Shown in pieces: positions 1 to 8,215 of a stretch of 28,136 nucleotides of DNA. A program made the translations under genes and the position numbers. This stretch comes from a virus, in the IMG/VR virus record IMGVR_UViG_3300007345_006615, positions 1-28,136 of that record. The stretch is one strand, 5' to 3'. Each line of letters begins with the position of its first letter. Within the stretch, counting starts at the first letter, position 1. The notes under the pieces were generated by a model, which saw only the letters and a list, made by a program, of their open reading frames with translations, made no database searches and was not told the origin of the DNA.

Positions 1-9
1 AAACTAACC

Positions 10-738
10 ATGAATAATTTATCTCTAGCAATTTATTCACATAGTTCATACTATGATTGTTTAATGCCATGTCTTGACAGGTTTAATCGTTACTGCAAAT
101 ATGAATTTGACCACAAGTTTTTACTTCTAGATCAAGAAGATAGCTTTGAAGGGTATGATGTATTAAAGTATACAGATGCAGCATGTTATACGGCTAGGCT
201 TGTAGAAACAGTATCTCAGATACCAACTGATTATTTATTATTTCTTCATGAAGATATGATCCTATATGAAGGAGTAAGTAAGACATATATGAATCTAGCT
301 GTAGAAGCAATCATGGAAGACGATATTGATTGTATCAAGCTGATTAAGTGTGATGACAATTTCTTAGAAGCACCATATAAGAATAGCAGATTTTTAAAAA
401 CTATTCCAACAACCGCTAATCTATTATTCGCTGTTCAACCTACCTTATGGAACAAAGAGTCTTATATAAATGTTCTGAAGGCGAACCCAGACAAAAATAT
501 TTGGCAATTAGAGGGATCTGGTCAGGGATACGCGAAAGAAAACGGGTATAATTGTTTATATACATATGACCAATTCTTGGATAAGAAGCGTGGAAAGTAC
601 CACTATGACTCTTGCGTTTTTCCTTATATAGCAACCGCAATAGTCAAAGGTAAATGGAACATCACAGACTATCCTAAAGAGATGAGGGAGATGCTTGAAG
701 AATATGAAATTGACCCGAATGTTAGAGGAATAAGGTAA
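10..738 (+). CDS. Putative GT-A-like glycosyltransferase
   Basis: This 242-residue protein has no signal peptide or membrane segment. It begins with a beta strand (LSLAIYSHSSYYD), and near residues 77-83 has a hydrophobic strand ending in an acidic pair (LFLHEDM), which resembles the nucleotide-sugar/metal site of GT-A glycosyltransferases. It heads a run of sugar genes and its stop overlaps the next start (TAATG). A glycosyltransferase role is inferred from the fold-like pattern and the neighbours; no family was recognised outright. The window begins only nine bases upstream, so its promoter and binding site cannot be judged. Confidence 0.55.
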   Translation: MNNLSLAIYSHSSYYDCLMPCLDRFNRYCKYEFDHKFLLLDQEDSFEGYDVLKYTDAACYTARLVETVSQIPTDYLLFLHEDMILYEGVSKTYMNLAVEAIMEDDIDCIKLIKCDDNFLEAPYKNSRFLKTIPTTANLLFAVQPTLWNKESYINVLKANPDKNIWQLEGSGQGYAKENGYNCLYTYDQFLDKKRGKYHYDSCVFPYIATAIVKGKWNITDYPKEMREMLEEYEIDPNVRGIR

Positions 739-1238
739 TGGCAATTAAACTTCTGTTATTAGACGTTGATGGAGTTATGACAGATGGTACTAAAACTTAC
801 AATGAAGACCATGAAGTTATTAGTAAGAGATATTGCGACTTAGATTTTACTGCGATCCGTAGGTTTATGGCATCTGATGTACCTGTGGTTCTTGTGTCTG
901 GTGATAGATTCAATACAGGAATGGCTAATAAAAGAGCTATTCCTCTTGTTATTTCAAGAGACAAAATCAAAGAGCTTCCTTGGATTATGAAGAAGTTTGG
1001 TACATCTTATGAAGATACAGCTTTTGTTGGAGATGATCTTTTTGATAAGGGTATAATGGAGGGTTGCAAGTATAAATTCTGTCCAAACAACTCTCCGCAA
1101 ACCCTTAAAATGATATGCACCGAGGTTATCAATAGGCATGGAGGCGATGGTGTTGTTGCAGAACTTTATGATATATGCATTAAGAAGGAACTTATAACCC
1201 CTGTCCCTCTAGTTAATATACAGGACTGGCACTCATGA
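738..1238 (+). CDS. KdsC-like HAD-family sugar phosphatase
   Basis: This 166-residue protein carries the haloacid dehalogenase motifs in order: DVDGVMTDG near residues 9-17 (nucleophile Asp plus acid Asp), VSGD near 53-56, a Lys in the SRDKIKE segment, and VGDD near 96-99. The DVDGVxTDG form and the cap-less length close to 170 residues are those of the KdsC group, which dephosphorylates 3-deoxy-octulosonate 8-phosphate or related acidic sugar phosphates. It overlaps both neighbours (TAATG upstream, ATGA downstream), so it is probably translated with the glycosyltransferase and kinase genes. No KdsA or KdsB is visible here, so the substrate may be another sugar phosphate, such as one made by the kinase/isomerase genes downstream. 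Confidence 0.85.
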   Translation: MAIKLLLLDVDGVMTDGTKTYNEDHEVISKRYCDLDFTAIRRFMASDVPVVLVSGDRFNTGMANKRAIPLVISRDKIKELPWIMKKFGTSYEDTAFVGDDLFDKGIMEGCKYKFCPNNSPQTLKMICTEVINRHGGDGVVAELYDICIKKELITPVPLVNIQDWHS

Positions 1239-1927
1239 ACGTGTTTCTATTAAGTCATATTTGGATTCAAGACAATCAGAAGTATAAACAACATCTGGTT
1301 GATCGTGTTGTTTCTCATTATAAGCACAACTATCCAGATACCGCAATAATATTAACAGGTCATGGAGTAAGACCTCACGATTCCACTGTAGAAAATGTAG
1401 ACCATTTAGTTTGGCACGATAGAATCATAAACACAGAGGTTGGAAGAGGTCATCCTCAATGTGTTAGTGAAGGGATTGCAATAGCAAAAGAGATCGGTGC
1501 TACACACATATTTAAAAATAGAGCAGACATGATTGTGTGTTGTAAAGACATCTTTAAAAGATGCTTTGATAAAATGGCTATGGCAGAGAAAAGAGGTATT
1601 GGATTTTTTGAAGGTGAGATGCTTCACGATATTACCATTTTTTCTGAGACTGAAACAATGAGACAGGCTTGGGATACGTCAAAATGGAACGGCAGCACGC
1701 GAGTTAATGGTGTTATAAATTCAAATAATGCACTCATTGCTCATGGACATAAAATTAAAGTCTCGTTCTATCAAGCAAATCAAGAGGACTTACCAGTTGC
1801 TTTTTTAGATCCTTGGTGGGAAAGTCATTTTAAAACGATGTCAGACAAACAATTCGTATATGTTGATTTTGATTGGACTAAACATACCTTCTTTAGCGGA
1901 TATAGCAGGAGAGCGCAGTCACTATGA
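1235..1927 (+). CDS. WavE-like glycosyltransferase (first of three)
   Basis: This 230-residue cytosolic protein opens with a beta strand (MNVFLLSHIW). Near residues 93-99 it has the segment FKNRADM, which matches in position and pattern the KVRSD and KLRSN segments of the proteins at 4409-5170 and 6530-7585. That shared K-x-R-[SA]-[DN] element is the acidic-site region of WavE-type lipopolysaccharide glycosyltransferases. Start and stop overlap the neighbours by four bases each (ATGA). Probable role: transfer of a sugar to a phage-specified glycan. The WavE assignment is weaker than for the other two, because the GDHI segment is not evident. Confidence 0.5.
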   Translation: MNVFLLSHIWIQDNQKYKQHLVDRVVSHYKHNYPDTAIILTGHGVRPHDSTVENVDHLVWHDRIINTEVGRGHPQCVSEGIAIAKEIGATHIFKNRADMIVCCKDIFKRCFDKMAMAEKRGIGFFEGEMLHDITIFSETETMRQAWDTSKWNGSTRVNGVINSNNALIAHGHKIKVSFYQANQEDLPVAFLDPWWESHFKTMSDKQFVYVDFDWTKHTFFSGYSRRAQSL

Positions 1928-2631
1928 AAGATGTAGTATTATATGGAAATATAACTTATGATAAAGTTTTTTCCAATCGTGGATCGTATAATACAGTTGG
2001 AGGTATTGCAAATATCTGGGAAGCTCTAAGAAGTTTTGACAGTTCTATATCTGTTGGTGTTCAACCATGTGCTATTGGTGAAGCGTTAATTCTTATTGAC
2101 AAAGACGCTTGCGAAAGGGCATCAAAGCCAAACTTGATTGTAACGTCTTTGCCAGACATTCCCGTTCCTGCTAAGTGGCATCATGTTGCATATTTAAATT
2201 CTATCAATCATAATGTCAAGAAAACAATCTCATTCATTAAAGAGTTAAGTAGTTTCAAAGGAATTATCTCAGCAGATATTTGTGATTCAGAACCGATACC
2301 CTTTGAGTGTTTGGATAAGATAGATATTCTATTCGCTGGCGAGGGAGATTTTATTGGCAGTCCAGAAAAAATCGCAAAACAGGTGAAAGGTGCTTTTATC
2401 TACCATTCCCCTGTGAAAACTAAAGTATACTTTAAAGGAACCGAGAAGGTATTTGAGGTCGAAAAATTTGTAGACAATGTAAATGTTCTTGGTGCTGGTG
2501 ACAAGTTCGCAGCAAAAGTGATTGGCTACATGGGGAAAAATTACGATTTCAATTTCGATATAAATGGAATATCAAATGCAATAATCGCATCTCAAAGAAG
2601 TCTAAGCAAAGAATTTAAGGAACAGAAATGA
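1924..2631 (+). CDS. PfkB/ribokinase-family carbohydrate kinase
   Basis: This 235-residue protein shows the two PfkB signatures: an N-terminal double glycine followed by Asn (VGGIANIWEAL, about residues 26-36) that contacts the sugar, and a C-terminal NVLGAGDKFAA (about 189-199) containing the GAGD anion hole and catalytic Asp. PfkB kinases phosphorylate sugars or sugar phosphates with ATP; the N-terminal half of HldE, which makes heptose 1,7-bisphosphate, belongs to this family. The protein is shorter than typical 300-residue members, so part of the lid may be missing. It is joined by ATGA overlaps to a glycosyltransferase gene before it and the nucleotidyltransferase-isomerase gene after it, which suggests one pathway. 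Confidence 0.85.
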   Translation: MKDVVLYGNITYDKVFSNRGSYNTVGGIANIWEALRSFDSSISVGVQPCAIGEALILIDKDACERASKPNLIVTSLPDIPVPAKWHHVAYLNSINHNVKKTISFIKELSSFKGIISADICDSEPIPFECLDKIDILFAGEGDFIGSPEKIAKQVKGAFIYHSPVKTKVYFKGTEKVFEVEKFVDNVNVLGAGDKFAAKVIGYMGKNYDFNFDINGISNAIIASQRSLSKEFKEQK

Positions 2632-3785
2632 ACATTATATTACCAATCGCAGGTCGCGCCCAAAGATTTTTAGATGATGGATATTTGATGCCAAAACCTT
2701 TGATTATGGCAAAAGATAAACACATTATTGATTGGGCAATTGATTCAATTAAAGATTATCAAGATCATAACTTGATTTTCATAGTCAGGCAAGATCATAT
2801 CTATAACTTTGGAATTGATAAGGTTCTAAGAGAAAAGTTTGGAAGCAACGTTGAGATCGTTGTTGTTGATAGAGTTACCGAGGGCGCGTTATGTACATGT
2901 CTGCTTGCAGAAAAGTATATTGATGACAGTCCTCTTCTTATCTACACTCCTGATGTTTTCTTTGGTCCACAGTTCGATCCTAAGACTATTGATACAGAAC
3001 TAGATGGTTTGTTGCTTACATTCAAAGCAAACTCTCCTGCCCACAGTTATGTGAAGATGGAAGATGGTCTAGCAACCAGAACTGCCGAGAAAGAAGTTAT
3101 AAGTAACAATGCAGCGGTAGGAGTCTACTACTTTAAAAACGGTAACGACTTCGTGAAGTATGGTAATCAGATGATCGACGACGAAGAAAAGGTTAATGGA
3201 GAATACTACATTTGCCCTGTCTACAACCGTTTGATTAATGATGGCTTGAAGATCGGCATTGAAGAAACCAAGGCTATGCACGTTCTTGGAACTCCAGCGG
3301 AGCTAAGATTCTTTATTGATTATGTTTGTAGCCACTTTGATGAGAAACCGATTGCTTTGTGTTCAGATCATTCTGGTTTTGAATTGAAAGAGCAGTTCAA
3401 AGAGGCTTACAATGGCAAGGTAATTGACTTTGGTACATTCTTCGATGGAAGCTGTGACTACCATGATTATGTATCTCAAGCAGCAAGGGCAATAGAAGAT
3501 GGTATTTGTAGCATGGCACTTGGGTTTTGCAGGACTGGGCAAGGGATTAATATTTTAGCAAATAAATATGACCATATTAGATCAGCCTTAGTTTTTAATG
3601 AGTATACAGCAGAGTACGCAGTTAGACATAACTGTTGCAACTTCTTCTCTTTGCCTTCAATGTTCTTGGATGTAGACGATATAAATAGCATCGTTACAAA
3701 GATCCTTGAATCAGAATTTGAAGGCGGTAGGCATATGACAAGAATGAAAAAGACAATAGATCAAGGATACAGGCATGATATTTAA
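2628..3785 (+). CDS. Sugar nucleotidyltransferase fused to RpiB-type sugar-phosphate isomerase
   Basis: This is a two-domain 385-residue protein. Residues 1-235 are a sugar-1-phosphate nucleotidyltransferase: strand MNIILPIAG, then RAQRF and MPKPLI (21-26) for nucleotide binding, and the metal Asp in YTPDV (about 109). The usual GxGxR loop is altered to GRAQR. Residues 240-385 match ribose-5-phosphate isomerase B throughout: SDHSGFELK (Asp247, His248), VIDFGT, the active-site Cys301 in FCRTGQGI, ANKYDHIRSAL, His334 in VRHN, and FEGGRH near the end. RpiB enzymes interconvert aldose and ketose phosphates. The fusion puts an early and the final step of sugar activation in one polypeptide. The nucleotidyltransferase half is paralogous to that of the 5163-6533 protein. 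Confidence 0.9.
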   Translation: MNIILPIAGRAQRFLDDGYLMPKPLIMAKDKHIIDWAIDSIKDYQDHNLIFIVRQDHIYNFGIDKVLREKFGSNVEIVVVDRVTEGALCTCLLAEKYIDDSPLLIYTPDVFFGPQFDPKTIDTELDGLLLTFKANSPAHSYVKMEDGLATRTAEKEVISNNAAVGVYYFKNGNDFVKYGNQMIDDEEKVNGEYYICPVYNRLINDGLKIGIEETKAMHVLGTPAELRFFIDYVCSHFDEKPIALCSDHSGFELKEQFKEAYNGKVIDFGTFFDGSCDYHDYVSQAARAIEDGICSMALGFCRTGQGINILANKYDHIRSALVFNEYTAEYAVRHNCCNFFSLPSMFLDVDDINSIVTKILESEFEGGRHMTRMKKTIDQGYRHDI

Positions 3786-4419
3786 TAAGGATAGAAACTT
3801 CTTGCATATTTCCATACCTAGAACTGGAAGTACGCAAATGAATATCTTACTGCAAAACAAGAATCTTCCAGAGCCAGACCAGCATCACATGACGTTGGCA
3901 GATGCTTTGAAGGTTCATCCAGAGGCAGCAGCAGAAGATTGTTTTCGATTTACCTTTGTAAGAAACCCCTATGACAGGATGGTTTCTCTTTACTTTGAGT
4001 TTACTAAAAATAGAGTAACAAAATACTCTCAAAAGGTTGACACTGACAAGCCATTGTTCCATGAGTTTGATCAAGGCGATGATGTATCTAGCTTTAGGAA
4101 CTTCTGTTGTAACTTTAAAAATACAGAGTGGGTTGATGATATTTTCTTAAAACCTCAAGCAGATTTTTGTAAGAGTAGTATTTGCGAGATGACCCATATA
4201 GGGAAGTTTGAAAATTTAAATCAAGAGTGGGAAGATCTTTCAGAAGTACTTATAGGAAAGAAAATATCTCTTGTTAACAGACAAAAAGAAACTCATAAAG
4301 AGGCAAAACCAAGATCAAGCAAACATCTTAATTTTTCTGAATACTATAATGTAGAATCTAAGTTGGCTATTCAAGAATTTTATAAAGAAGACTTTGAGAG
4401 ATTTGAATATGAAAGATGA
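3775..4419 (+). CDS. PAPS-dependent sulfotransferase-like protein
   Basis: This 214-residue protein has both cofactor motifs of the sulfotransferase superfamily. The N-terminal P-loop-like phosphosulfate site is HISIPRTGST (about residues 11-20), and the 3'-phosphate site is FVRNPYDRMVSLY (about 61-73), with the conserved Arg and Ser. Such enzymes move sulfate from 3'-phosphoadenylylsulfate to a hydroxyl or amine, often on a carbohydrate. The ATG lies inside the end of the preceding gene and has AAGGA seven bases upstream (3763-3767). Its place between sugar-activation and WavE-like genes suggests sulfation of the phage-specified glycan or a sugar intermediate; that substrate is inferred. Confidence 0.82.
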   Translation: MIFNKDRNFLHISIPRTGSTQMNILLQNKNLPEPDQHHMTLADALKVHPEAAAEDCFRFTFVRNPYDRMVSLYFEFTKNRVTKYSQKVDTDKPLFHEFDQGDDVSSFRNFCCNFKNTEWVDDIFLKPQADFCKSSICEMTHIGKFENLNQEWEDLSEVLIGKKISLVNRQKETHKEAKPRSSKHLNFSEYYNVESKLAIQEFYKEDFERFEYER

Positions 4420-5170
4420 TCTTACTATTGTAATACAAGGCTTGTATAGTGAAGATAGTGCGAATAAGATTGAAGAATATAGAAAAATTACAAACAACAT
4501 AGTCTACTCAAGTTGGAATCACCCAAGTTTAAACGAGCTACCTAATTATGTTAAAGTAGTTTCTCATGAGCTTTGTGATAAAGGTAATTGTTATTGCTGT
4601 AATAAAAGGATGCAAAATCTTATTCAAAAAAGTACGATAGCTTGGGCTGTATCAACTACAAAGACTGGCATCGAGCAAGTCCAAACAGAATATACCATCA
4701 AAGTAAGATCAGATGAGTACTATAATTTAGAACCATTTGTTGATAAGATGATGGAAAATAAAGATAAGGTTTTGTTTGGAAATATATTTGTAGACAAATT
4801 TAAAACCCAACCTTACCATATGGGCGATCATATTTTTGGTGGTAAAACCAAATTTTTTAAAACTGCATATGAAAATATTTTTTATGACGCACATAATTAT
4901 TCACAAAAGGGTTTTGATAAATACTGTTATAATTATAGAAGATTTCGCCCAAGTGAAAGTTGGACTGCTGAAGCAATGCTTGCTTGTAATATAATGAAAG
5001 CTATGGGGTTGGAAATAACAAAAGAAAACTTTGCAAAATGTTTTGAAGTTATTGATATTAATCTTTTGGTTCCATTTATGGCTAGATGGGGCCATGCTAA
5101 TAAAGTTTATGTAAGTAAATTTCATGAGCATAGAAATATTTTTTCAATGAAGGACATGTTAGATGATTAA
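4409..5170 (+). CDS. WavE-like glycosyltransferase (second of three)
   Basis: The ATG at 4409 was chosen over an in-frame TTG at 4394 because a purine-rich GAGAG precedes it and it overlaps the sulfotransferase stop by only 11 bases; it gives 253 residues. The protein starts with DLTIVIQG, has SSWN, then IKVRSDEYYN with the putative metal Asp, and YHMGDHIFGGKT. These segments recur in order in the 6530-7585 protein (IIQG, STWN, KLRSNAMY, YHPGDHIIAGKT) and fit the WavE lipopolysaccharide-synthesis family. It probably transfers a sugar to a cell-surface or virion glycan. A central cysteine cluster (GNCYCCNKR) is unusual and could bind metal. Confidence 0.75.
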   Translation: MKDDLTIVIQGLYSEDSANKIEEYRKITNNIVYSSWNHPSLNELPNYVKVVSHELCDKGNCYCCNKRMQNLIQKSTIAWAVSTTKTGIEQVQTEYTIKVRSDEYYNLEPFVDKMMENKDKVLFGNIFVDKFKTQPYHMGDHIFGGKTKFFKTAYENIFYDAHNYSQKGFDKYCYNYRRFRPSESWTAEAMLACNIMKAMGLEITKENFAKCFEVIDINLLVPFMARWGHANKVYVSKFHEHRNIFSMKDMLDD

Positions 5171-6533
5171 ACACATTATATTTGATTTAGACGGCGTTCT
5201 TGTTGATGCTAGAGAAATTCATTTTGAAGCATTAAATTTAGCCTTAGAAAAAATTTGTGGAGAACAATACAAGATTTCAAAAAAAGACCATCTATCAAAA
5301 TATGATGGATTGCCAACAAAAAAGAAACTTGAAATATTAGGTATTGACTATAGCCTTCATGAAAAGATATGGAAAGAAAAACAGAAAAAAACTTTGGAAG
5401 TCATAGATTATATGATGCCAAATGTTTATATGAGAAATATAATAAGAGTATTAAAATCGAGAAATTACTCTGTACATGTATGTTCAAATTCAATAAAGAA
5501 CACTATCAAAATGATGCTCATAAGGAATGATTTGATAGAATTTATTGATGAAATTTTTTCAAATGAAGATGTAAAATTCTCAAAACCTAGTCCAGAGATA
5601 TACTTACAAAGTATGATTAAGGCAGGAGCATCACCAAAAGAAACTCTTATAATAGAAGATTCTCCAATAGGTAGAAAAGCAGCTATTGATTCTGGTGCGC
5701 ATTTACATGCTGTTAGAAATACAGACGATGTTTATTTGGAGCAAATTCTAAGACATATAGATAAAATAGAAAGGAAAGAACAAGTGAATAAAGACAAATG
5801 GCATGGTGGGAAAATGAATGTTTTAATACCTATGGCTGGCGCAGGATCACGATTTGAAAAGGCTGGTTATACTTTTCCAAAACCTCTCATTGAAGTAAAC
5901 GGAAAACCAATGATAGAATTGGTAGTAGAAAATTTAAATGTCCAAGCCAAATATGTATTCATAGTTCAGAAATCACATTCAGAAAAATACAACTTAAAAA
6001 ATATGCTAAGTTCTATCTGTCCAAAATGTGAAGTGGTTGAAGTTGATGGAGTGACAGAAGGAGCAGCATGTACTACATTACTAGCTAAACAATTTATTGA
6101 TAACGATGAACCACTTTTAATGGCTAACTCAGATCAATATGTTGACTGGGACTCTCACGATTTTATGTATTCAATGCAAGGCGACAATGAGATAGATGCT
6201 GGTATATTAACTTTTAAATCACATCATCCGAAATGGAGTTTTGTGAAGTTGGGAGAAGATGGGTATGTTAATGAAGTAGCTGAAAAAGATCCTATTAGCG
6301 ATATAGCAACTGTTGGGATTTATTATTGGAAAAAAGGCTCCGACTACGTTAAATATGCAGAAGATATGATTTCTAAAGATATTAGATTTAATAATGAATT
6401 TTATGTTTGTCCTGTATTTAATCAAGCGATTGAAGACAATAAGAAAATTAAGATATCTAATATCGCAAGCAATAGCATGTGGGGTCTTGGCACTCCAGAA
6501 GATCTGAAGATTTTTATGGACAGTCATAAATGA
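5163..6533 (+). CDS. HAD phosphatase/phosphomutase fused to sugar nucleotidyltransferase
   Basis: This 456-residue two-domain protein has AGGA eight bases before its ATG. Residues 1-205 are a HAD hydrolase with a helical cap of the beta-phosphoglucomutase type: DLDGVLVD (8-15), CSNS (107-110), KFSKPSPE (138-145), and IIEDSPIG (163-170). Residues 218-456 are a nucleotidyltransferase: MNVLIPMAGAGSRF, FPKPLI and NSDQY as the metal-site region. The domains match two steps of sugar activation (dephosphorylation or phosphate transfer, then NTP coupling). The second domain starts at a Met (5814) preceded by GGTGGG, so an internal start yielding free nucleotidyltransferase is possible. Confidence 0.88.
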   Translation: MIKHIIFDLDGVLVDAREIHFEALNLALEKICGEQYKISKKDHLSKYDGLPTKKKLEILGIDYSLHEKIWKEKQKKTLEVIDYMMPNVYMRNIIRVLKSRNYSVHVCSNSIKNTIKMMLIRNDLIEFIDEIFSNEDVKFSKPSPEIYLQSMIKAGASPKETLIIEDSPIGRKAAIDSGAHLHAVRNTDDVYLEQILRHIDKIERKEQVNKDKWHGGKMNVLIPMAGAGSRFEKAGYTFPKPLIEVNGKPMIELVVENLNVQAKYVFIVQKSHSEKYNLKNMLSSICPKCEVVEVDGVTEGAACTTLLAKQFIDNDEPLLMANSDQYVDWDSHDFMYSMQGDNEIDAGILTFKSHHPKWSFVKLGEDGYVNEVAEKDPISDIATVGIYYWKKGSDYVKYAEDMISKDIRFNNEFYVCPVFNQAIEDNKKIKISNIASNSMWGLGTPEDLKIFMDSHK

Positions 6534-7585
6534 AAATAGCTGTTATAATTCAAGGTTCATGTATCAATAATATTGATATATTACATGCTAATATAAATAA
6601 TCTAAAAGATTATATTGATCCACAAGATATTTATATATCTACATGGAATGAAGACCTATGGAATAATAAAAAACTTTTTAATGAATTAAAAAGATTAAAA
6701 GATGATAACAATATTAAAGTTGTTTTAAATAAACCTATTTTAGATAAGTCATTATTATTTAATAATAATAATTTTGTTAAACAATCTGTTTCTTCATACA
6801 ATGGAATTGTTAATGCTTTAAAATTTAATAGTTATGATTACATAATTAAATTAAGAAGTAACGCAATGTACAAAGGTTATAATGTTCTTATAGATAAAAT
6901 AATTGAGGAAAAGAATAAGATAGTTTGCTCTAGTTCTTTTTTTAGAAATGATCTACCGTATCATCCTGGCGATCATATTATTGCAGGAAAAACAAGTGAA
7001 ATTTACGATTTTTTTAATTTACAAATTGAAAAAATAAAGGAGCTTGGCGTAAATAACAATATTATATATTCTTATTTATCGGACAAAAGATATTCCTACG
7101 CATTCTATGATGACCCTGATTTAATGGATAAAATTATTCATCAGAATGTAACTAATACCCCTCCAGAAATAAAATTTTGTGTAGATTATTTAATTAATAA
7201 AATTGGTAGAAATGTATATAAAAAAGAAAGTCATGTTCTTATGAAAAAATATTTTTCTCCTATAGATATAAATAAATTTGATAGTTATTATTATTATGTT
7301 AATTCAATAAAGTGTGAAATTTATAAAGACGATATAGATTTAAACTACAATGGAGATATTATTAATTTTATAACTTCATATTTTAAAGAAAAATGTAAAT
7401 GCAAATACTTTTTATGTAAGCACAGAGCAGGATATGCTTTAATGAAAACTTTATTTAATAATACTGTAAAAAAAAGTGAAGATTTAATACCTATCGTACA
7501 GGATGATATAACCACATATTGTAAATTTGTATCTCCATACACTTTATTAGAAGAAACAAAACATATTCCTAGAATTGGAGTTTGA
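6530..7585 (+). CDS. WavE-like glycosyltransferase (third, very AT-rich)
   Basis: This 351-residue protein shares with the 4409-5170 protein the ordered segments VIIQG (5-9), ISTWNED, YIIKLRSNAMY and YHPGDHIIAGKT. The acidic residue of the RSD motif is Asn here, which may weaken metal binding or mark a specificity change. The coding sequence is strikingly rich in A and T, and in Asn, Ile, Lys and Tyr, compared with the 2628-4419 genes, which suggests separate acquisition. The C-terminal third (residues about 250-351) has no counterpart in the shorter paralogue and includes a Cys cluster (KEKCKCKYFLC). The start overlaps the previous stop (ATGA). Confidence 0.7.
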   Translation: MKIAVIIQGSCINNIDILHANINNLKDYIDPQDIYISTWNEDLWNNKKLFNELKRLKDDNNIKVVLNKPILDKSLLFNNNNFVKQSVSSYNGIVNALKFNSYDYIIKLRSNAMYKGYNVLIDKIIEEKNKIVCSSSFFRNDLPYHPGDHIIAGKTSEIYDFFNLQIEKIKELGVNNNIIYSYLSDKRYSYAFYDDPDLMDKIIHQNVTNTPPEIKFCVDYLINKIGRNVYKKESHVLMKKYFSPIDINKFDSYYYYVNSIKCEIYKDDIDLNYNGDIINFITSYFKEKCKCKYFLCKHRAGYALMKTLFNNTVKKSEDLIPIVQDDITTYCKFVSPYTLLEETKHIPRIGV

Positions 7586-7586
7586 T

Positions 7587-7913
7587 ATGATTTGGATAGA
7601 TTTAGTTAAGAATTATTTGGCAGATTTTTGTACAAAAAATTTAAAAAATTTAGAAAAAGCTTATGATGACGAAGTACAATTAAGAGACTGGGAAATAACG
7701 GCGAAAGGAAAAGACAGTGTAATTTTAGCAAACAAAGAATTGTTTTCAAATTTTGAAACAATAAAGATTCATATCTTAAATACAGCATACAGGAACAAAC
7801 TTGTTTTTATAGAATTTGTTTTAGAATTAGACGATGAAGTTTTAAATGTTGTAGATATTTTTAATATAAACGAACAGGGTAAAATCAAATCAATCAGAGC
7901 TTATAAAGGATAA
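7587..7913 (+). CDS. NTF2/SnoaL-like small protein
   Basis: Reading from ATG 7587 gives 108 residues. This start is preferred to an in-frame TTG at 7575 because GGAG (7577-7580) sits six bases upstream. The layout is an N-terminal helix (WIDLVKNYLADF), then alternating strands ending in VVDIFNINEQGKIKSIRAYKG-like sequence, which is the typical last two strands of NTF2-fold (SnoaL/ketosteroid isomerase-like) proteins. Members include isomerases, dehydratases and non-catalytic dimers, and no specific activity can be assigned. Its position at the end of the sugar cluster may mean an accessory role there. Confidence 0.65.
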   Translation: MIWIDLVKNYLADFCTKNLKNLEKAYDDEVQLRDWEITAKGKDSVILANKELFSNFETIKIHILNTAYRNKLVFIEFVLELDDEVLNVVDIFNINEQGKIKSIRAYKG

Positions 7914-7918
7914 TTAAA

Positions 7919-8215
7919 ATGATTACAATGAATGAAATGGCGAATTCTTATGCTAATAATCTTCAAGAAGAAATTAAAAGAGCAGAAAATAATCTTGAAG
8001 AACAGCAAAGATATGTTGCACAACTTAGATCGCATTTTAACGAATGCGTTAATGCCTTACAAAATAATACTTCTAATCAGAATACGGCTCTAAATTCACC
8101 TCCAGCTTCAGTTCCTTTATCTGCTATAAATCCGCAGTTAGAAAGTAGAATTGAAAATGCAGACGGAAGCGTTAGTGAAACTATTAGTGTTAATCCGTTT
8201 ATTCAGTCTAAATAA
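7919..8215 (+). CDS. Small coiled-coil phage protein
   Basis: This 98-residue protein has AGGA (7907-7910) eight bases before the ATG. Residues 5-50 look strongly helical, with heptad-like spacing and many Glu, Gln and Arg residues (NNLEEQQRYVAQLRSHF), and the rest is Pro, Ser and Asn-rich and probably disordered. It is not recognised. It lies just upstream of a small basic protein and the SSB gene, so an accessory replication or structural role is possible but unproven. Confidence 0.65.
   Translation: MITMNEMANSYANNLQEEIKRAENNLEEQQRYVAQLRSHFNECVNALQNNTSNQNTALNSPPASVPLSAINPQLESRIENADGSVSETISVNPFIQSK

Noticed and set aside
440-744. Antisense frames on the minus strand, here and at many other places
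   Set aside because: They lie opposite well supported genes, lack binding sites and show no domain features.
10-7585. DNA base glycosylation as the purpose of the glycosyltransferases
   Set aside because: No hydroxymethylase or other base-modifying enzyme is visible in the window, and WavE, sulfotransferase and sugar-activation genes fit a surface glycan better.
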